Shown here piece after piece: positions 60,266 through 64,000 of a stretch of 64,000 nucleotides of DNA. The position numbers and the translations under genes are program-made. The DNA is from Lysobacter sp. Lineage in GTDB: Bacteria > Pseudomonadota > Gammaproteobacteria > Xanthomonadales > Xanthomonadaceae. Below the pieces are notes generated by a model. The model searched no databases and was not told the DNA's origin. It was given only the letters and a program-made list of their open reading frames with translations. The DNA lies in assembly GCA_008015835.1 (NCBI GenBank), contig SSGH01000001.1:62001-126000 (forward strand). The letters run 5' to 3'. The stretch's first letter is position 1. Every line of letters begins with the position of its first letter.

Positions 60266-61331
60266 ACGCAGTTGGTCGGTGTTGGAACCGGATCCGCCCG
60301 AGTATCGCCTGCCCGACGACCTGCGCGCGCGCGATGTCTTCGGCGGGCGCGACTGCGGTTGGGTCTCGCAAATGCGGCCGTTCGTGCGCGCGTATTCGCG
60401 GCCGGGCGACACGGTGTTCGATCCGTTCTGCGGTTTCGGCACCACGCTGTTGGCCGCGGCGTTGGAGGGTCGCGACGGCCTGGGCATGGAGATCGACGAC
60501 GCGCGCGCCGATCTCGCACGCGAACGTTTGCGTCGGCACGGTGCCGAGGCGCGCATCGTCCGCGGTTCGATACCCTCGAAAAAACCGCTCGGCCGCGTCG
60601 ATCTATGCCTCACCAGCGTGCCGTATTTCGGCTGCCGCTGGCCCGGTCGCGCATCGACCGGACAATGCTACGCGGCACCGGATTTCGACACGTACCTGAT
60701 GGCGATGCGCGCGATCTTCCACGCCGTGCGCGAGGCCCTACCCGACGACGGCTATTGCATCGCGATGGCCGAGAACGTGCGCATCGATGGGCGCACGCTG
60801 CCGGTGGCGTGGGAAGTCGCGCGCATTCTCGACAGCTTGTTCCTGGCCTGCGACGAACGCGTGCTGTGCTACCCGCCGCGAGAAGACGCGACGAGCGAGC
60901 GCACGACCGAAAGCGACCCGCTCGACGCCGCGATGCGCAACGATCGCACTCACGAATACGCGCTGATTTACCGCAAGCGCCGGCCGCCGATCGACATCGA
61001 GCGCACGCGCGCATTCTTGTCCGCGCTGCGCGAGGCGGGTTTCGAGGCCGCGATGCACGGCAGTTTCGTGCCCTGGGCGGCGGGCGACGCGCCCGCGGGC
61101 ACGCGCCGGCCCAACGATCTGGATCTCTGGATACGCGACGACCCGATGGCATGGTCGGCGCTGCTGCGTTGGTTGCGCGCACAGGGGTTCAGGCTGTCGA
61201 TGTGGGGCGAACCCGCGACCGTCGAGACGAGCCTGGACACGCTGCGCAAACGGCATTATCTACGCGCCGAGCGGATCGACGGCGACGGCGCGGCGGTGCG
61301 GGTCGATTGGAGTCTCGCGCCGGAGGCCTGA
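60258..61331 (+). CDS. DNA methylase (N4/N6-type) fused to a nucleotidyltransferase-like domain
   Basis: 357 residues from ATG 60258, overlapping the radical SAM stop by 8 bp. Motif I DPFCGFGTT (residues 55-63) is the SAM-binding block of amino-methylases whose core begins VFDPFCGFGTT. Motif IV is TSVPYFGC (119-126), with Val where most have Pro. The order I before IV and the N-terminal VSQM-RPFVRAYSRPGD stretch resemble permuted or class beta/gamma enzymes. From about residue 250 the C-terminal third has a nucleotidyltransferase pattern: MHGSF (266-270), then NDLDLWI (286-292) with an insertion between, and a third Asp in VRVDWSL. This D-x-D form is seen in AbiEii/MNT-like proteins. No restriction gene is next to it. 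Substrate (DNA, RNA or a small molecule) is not fixed by the sequence. Confidence 0.75.
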   Translation: MRERSWSVLEPDPPEYRLPDDLRARDVFGGRDCGWVSQMRPFVRAYSRPGDTVFDPFCGFGTTLLAAALEGRDGLGMEIDDARADLARERLRRHGAEARIVRGSIPSKKPLGRVDLCLTSVPYFGCRWPGRASTGQCYAAPDFDTYLMAMRAIFHAVREALPDDGYCIAMAENVRIDGRTLPVAWEVARILDSLFLACDERVLCYPPREDATSERTTESDPLDAAMRNDRTHEYALIYRKRRPPIDIERTRAFLSALREAGFEAAMHGSFVPWAAGDAPAGTRRPNDLDLWIRDDPMAWSALLRWLRAQGFRLSMWGEPATVETSLDTLRKRHYLRAERIDGDGAAVRVDWSLAPEA

Positions 61332-61440
61332 GCCGTCGGCGGACGCGTTTCGTCGCGGTTGCGCGGCCGCGGCCCGCGGTCTTATTCGAACCATCGTCTT
61401 CGCGCATAATCGGCGGCGGATCATTTCGCGTGGAGGTTCG

Positions 61441-64000
61441 ATGCTCGGCTGGATCGGTCAATTGCTCGGCGGCGCGGCGGACCTGCCGGCCGGTGTCCCC
61501 GCCGAATGGGCGAAAGCGCTGGACGCGCAACTCTCGCCGATCGAAAAGCGCAAAGGCGTGCGCGCCGGCTTCGCCCGCGATGCGATGCGCTTCGTGCTCC
61601 ACGGCGATTCCGTCGCGGTGTTGCAAGAAGCGGCCCAGAACGACGAGATCTGCGCCGGGCTCGGTTTAGCGGGCTATGTGGTCGACGAGAAGCAGGCCGC
61701 CGCGCAGCGGACGGGCCTGTACGGGATGTTCGAATCGGTGCCGGCCGAGCCCATGCTGCGTTGGGCGCAGTTGCTCGCCGCCGCACTGAAACCGCAGCAC
61801 TGGGGCGCGATGCTGCGGATCGCCGGCAACGCCGAATGGGCCGAGGCGCTGTTGCTGCACGACAGCGGTCGGCGCGTGAACGTGTGGGGCGGCGACGCGC
61901 CGGTCGCGAGCGGCGTGACCGCCGCGGGCCTCGAGCGCTTACTAGACGCCGCCGGCGTCGCGCCTTCGGCCGTCGTCGCCGCCGTCTTCGGCACGCCGAT
62001 CGATTCGACGTATTCGCAGGCGGAAGTGCGCGCGAAAATTTTCGCCACCGTGCGCGATTATTCCGAGGCCGTGGTGCGCCACCGCGACACCGTGCGCCCG
62101 CTGCTGGCGGCGACCGGCACGCATCAGCGCCGGCACATGCTGAACATGCTGGCCGCGTTGAACGACGCCGCGCTGCGCGAATTCGTCGGCGAAGTCGCCG
62201 ACTTCGCGACATCCAGCAGCAAACAGGCGCGGGCGGCGGCCGAGCCGCTGGTGTTGCGCTGCGCCGAGGCCGCGATCGAACCACTGAAGGCGTTGGCGAC
62301 GAACGGCAAGCCGGAGCAACGGCAACATGCGCTGCGCCTGCTGTGGACGCTCGCCGGTAAACGCGACGACGAGCCCCTGCGCGCGTTCGCGCGCACGACC
62401 GCCGCGGCCGACAAAGCCGCGACCGTGCAGGCCTTGGTGCAGGAATGGGATGCGGCGGTCGACGACCACGCGTCGATGGACGCCTACGAGTACGACGTGC
62501 CGGAAATCGCGAGTTGGGTCGTCGCCGCGACGCCCGCGTTCGACGCCGCGCTGCAGCGCGTGTGGAGCGAGATCAACACCTCGATCGAGCGCAGCAACAA
62601 ACAGGCGCGCGAACATTACGAACGCGGCAAGGCGCAGGGCCACAACTGGCGTCTGCATCAAGAGCCCGAGTTCTCGTCGTCCGATCTGGCGAATCTGCGC
62701 ACTTACTTGGCCGGCGCGCAGCCGCGTTGGCGCGGCGAGCATCGCCAGCGCCATGTGTACTGGCAGCACGCCGGCCCGGCCCTGCAGAAGCTGGCCGGCG
62801 ACGCCGCGACCACGCCGGTGGCCTTGGCGAAATTGCTCAGCTATTTCGGATTGCTGAAAGACAGCGACCGCACGCCGAACTACGTCGCCGTCAACGCGTT
62901 CAACGCGCTGCATCGCGCGACCGGCAAGCCGACGCTGTTGGAATTGGCGAAGCTGCTCGAACCGTTCGGCATCGACGCCAACGGCGTGCTCGGCGCGTAT
63001 TGCTACGGGTGGAATGCGGTGCTGGCCAAAGACTGGCCGAACGACGCGGTGTGGCCGTTCTTCGCGCATCATCTGGAAGTCTTGGAACAGCGGCTGCGCG
63101 CCACCTCCGGGCACGATTATTCGTTCGACCGGAAAGGCCTGTTCCGCGCCGTCGCGACGTTCCCGATCCCGCCGAACAGCGTGATCAACGCGATCTTCGA
63201 CCTGGCGCTCGGCACCGCGAAAAGCGAACGCGCGCCCGCGCAGGCCGCGCTGGCGAATCTGCCGGGCAAAGAAACCCGCATCGTCGCCGCGCTGGAGGAC
63301 GGCAAGTCGGAAGTGCGCGCCGTCGCAGCGCAGTGGCTGCATGCGCTGCGCCACGAGCCGGCGGTGGCCGCGCTCGAAGCGGCGGTGGCGAAAGAAAAGC
63401 ACGATATCGCCAAGGGCGCGATGCTGGATGCGCTGCAAGCCCTGGGCCGTCCGGTCGAGCGTTATCTCGACCGCGACAAACTCGCGGCCGAAGCGCGCAA
63501 GGCGCTGAGCAAGGACTCGCCGAAAGACCTCGCATGGTTCCCGTGGTCGGCCTTGCCCGCGGTGCGGTGGGCCGACACCGGCGAAGCGGTGCCCGATGAG
63601 GTACTGCGCTGGCTGCTGGTGCAGGCGGTGAAGCAGAAATCGCCCGAGCCCAACGCGGTGCTGCGCAAGTACTGCGGCATGTTCGCGCCGCGCGAACGCG
63701 AAGCGCTAGGGCAATGGGTGTTGGAGACCTGGATGGCCGAGGACGTGCGGCCGATCGCGCCGGACGCCGCGATGAAACAAGCGCAGGCGCACGCGCAGTC
63801 GATGCACGGTTTCATGAAGAGCCATCCGCAGTACTACAAAGACGACCCGAATTTCGGGAAATCGGTGGAAGAGCTCGTCGCCGCGTATTTGCCGGGATTC
63901 TTGCGCCAACCGGCGGGTTCGGCGATCGGCAGCAAGGGCTTGCTCGCGGTCGCGGCCGCGTGCGCGTGCGAACGCGCGGCGGCGCCGACCGCGCGCTATC
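61441..64000 (+). CDS. Large HEAT-repeat-like protein, probable DUF4132/DUF5724 family (3' truncated)
   Basis: Open from ATG 61441 (GGAGG upstream) to the window end, 853 codons without a stop, so the protein is larger. It is composed of Ala/Leu-rich helical units of 35-45 residues, for example LPGKETRIVAALEDGKSEVRAVAAQWL and EPAVAALEAAVAKEKHDIAKG, which look like HEAT repeats. The N-terminus MLGWIGQLLGGAADLP and the general build recall DUF5724-DUF4132 proteins (E. coli YehI/MolR group), but the C-terminal DUF4132 domain would be outside the window. It lies 109 bp after the methylase fusion; whether it is in the same operon is unclear. The role of the family is unknown. Confidence 0.7.
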   Translation, partial: MLGWIGQLLGGAADLPAGVPAEWAKALDAQLSPIEKRKGVRAGFARDAMRFVLHGDSVAVLQEAAQNDEICAGLGLAGYVVDEKQAAAQRTGLYGMFESVPAEPMLRWAQLLAAALKPQHWGAMLRIAGNAEWAEALLLHDSGRRVNVWGGDAPVASGVTAAGLERLLDAAGVAPSAVVAAVFGTPIDSTYSQAEVRAKIFATVRDYSEAVVRHRDTVRPLLAATGTHQRRHMLNMLAALNDAALREFVGEVADFATSSSKQARAAAEPLVLRCAEAAIEPLKALATNGKPEQRQHALRLLWTLAGKRDDEPLRAFARTTAAADKAATVQALVQEWDAAVDDHASMDAYEYDVPEIASWVVAATPAFDAALQRVWSEINTSIERSNKQAREHYERGKAQGHNWRLHQEPEFSSSDLANLRTYLAGAQPRWRGEHRQRHVYWQHAGPALQKLAGDAATTPVALAKLLSYFGLLKDSDRTPNYVAVNAFNALHRATGKPTLLELAKLLEPFGIDANGVLGAYCYGWNAVLAKDWPNDAVWPFFAHHLEVLEQRLRATSGHDYSFDRKGLFRAVATFPIPPNSVINAIFDLALGTAKSERAPAQAALANLPGKETRIVAALEDGKSEVRAVAAQWLHALRHEPAVAALEAAVAKEKHDIAKGAMLDALQALGRPVERYLDRDKLAAEARKALSKDSPKDLAWFPWSALPAVRWADTGEAVPDEVLRWLLVQAVKQKSPEPNAVLRKYCGMFAPREREALGQWVLETWMAEDVRPIAPDAAMKQAQAHAQSMHGFMKSHPQYYKDDPNFGKSVEELVAAYLPGFLRQPAGSAIGSKGLLAVAAACACERAAAPTARY

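Overview
The window is about two-thirds G+C by eye, gene-dense, and reads like the chromosome of a gammaproteobacterium of the Xanthomonadaceae (Lysobacter-like). The lineage call is inference. It rests on the gene set: a cbb3 oxidase cluster with the ccoN-O-Q-P-G-H-I-S order, phenylalanine-4-hydroxylase diverging from a Lrp/AsnC regulator, a GH97/pullulanase/'tryptophan halogenase'/MFS/LacI sugar locus of the kind seen in that family, DUF6445, and a bacteriocidal-looking accessory gene pair. No rRNA, tRNA or CRISPR array was found.

Layout. 1-492: 3' end of a low-complexity Pro/His/Arg-rich protein, then 609 bp of non-coding DNA with two terminator-like hairpins. 1102-5309: mnmG, a small two-TM membrane protein and a sialidase-like lipoprotein. 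5448-7438: a promoter, a lipoprotein and an HExxH metalloprotease-like protein as a two-gene unit. 7586-11926 (minus): zapE, an alpha/beta hydrolase, a secreted nuclease and a membrane-anchored cytochrome c. 12070-21878 (minus): the whole cbb3 oxidase structural and assembly cluster, headed by a perfect FNR/Anr box. 22091-24633: phhA, a Lrp-type regulator and a membrane protein. 24638-32644: M28 peptidase, DUF2238 protein, cydAB (bd/CIO oxidase) and an S9 peptidase. 32818-36208: a phosphoethanolamine transferase and a Cys-rich secreted protein. 36262-41800: an Rhs polymorphic toxin with its candidate immunity gene, a decayed rhs copy and a small inverted-repeat element; this is the clearest accessory, lower-GC patch. 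42054-56331: alpha-glucan utilisation locus (duplicated esterase, DUF6445 oxygenase, GH97, pullulanase-type GH13, flavin halogenase, MFS transporter, LacI regulator) interrupted by a sterol-desaturase-family gene and a DUF1993 gene. 56502-61331: NAD salvage pair (NMN adenylyltransferase-Nudix, nicotinamide phosphoribosyltransferase) followed without a real gap by a radical SAM protein and a DNA-methylase/nucleotidyltransferase fusion. 61441-64000: 5' part of a large HEAT-repeat-like protein.

How the genes fit together. Two terminal oxidases (cbb3 and bd/CIO-type) plus a c5-like cytochrome point to a branched aerobic/microaerobic chain, with the cbb3 arm under Fnr/Anr control. The sugar locus has two matching LacI-type palindromes centred on ACGT, one in the divergent pullulanase/halogenase promoter region and one upstream of the MFS gene, so one regulon covers degradation and uptake. 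Two separate loci (5.5-7.4 kb and 37-41.8 kb) look like interbacterial-competition modules with paired protective genes.

The most interesting candidates for something undescribed are the NAD-salvage + radical SAM + methylase-nucleotidyltransferase operon and the lipoprotein/metalloprotease pair. All functional statements come from reading the sequence by eye and from family knowledge; no database search was run.
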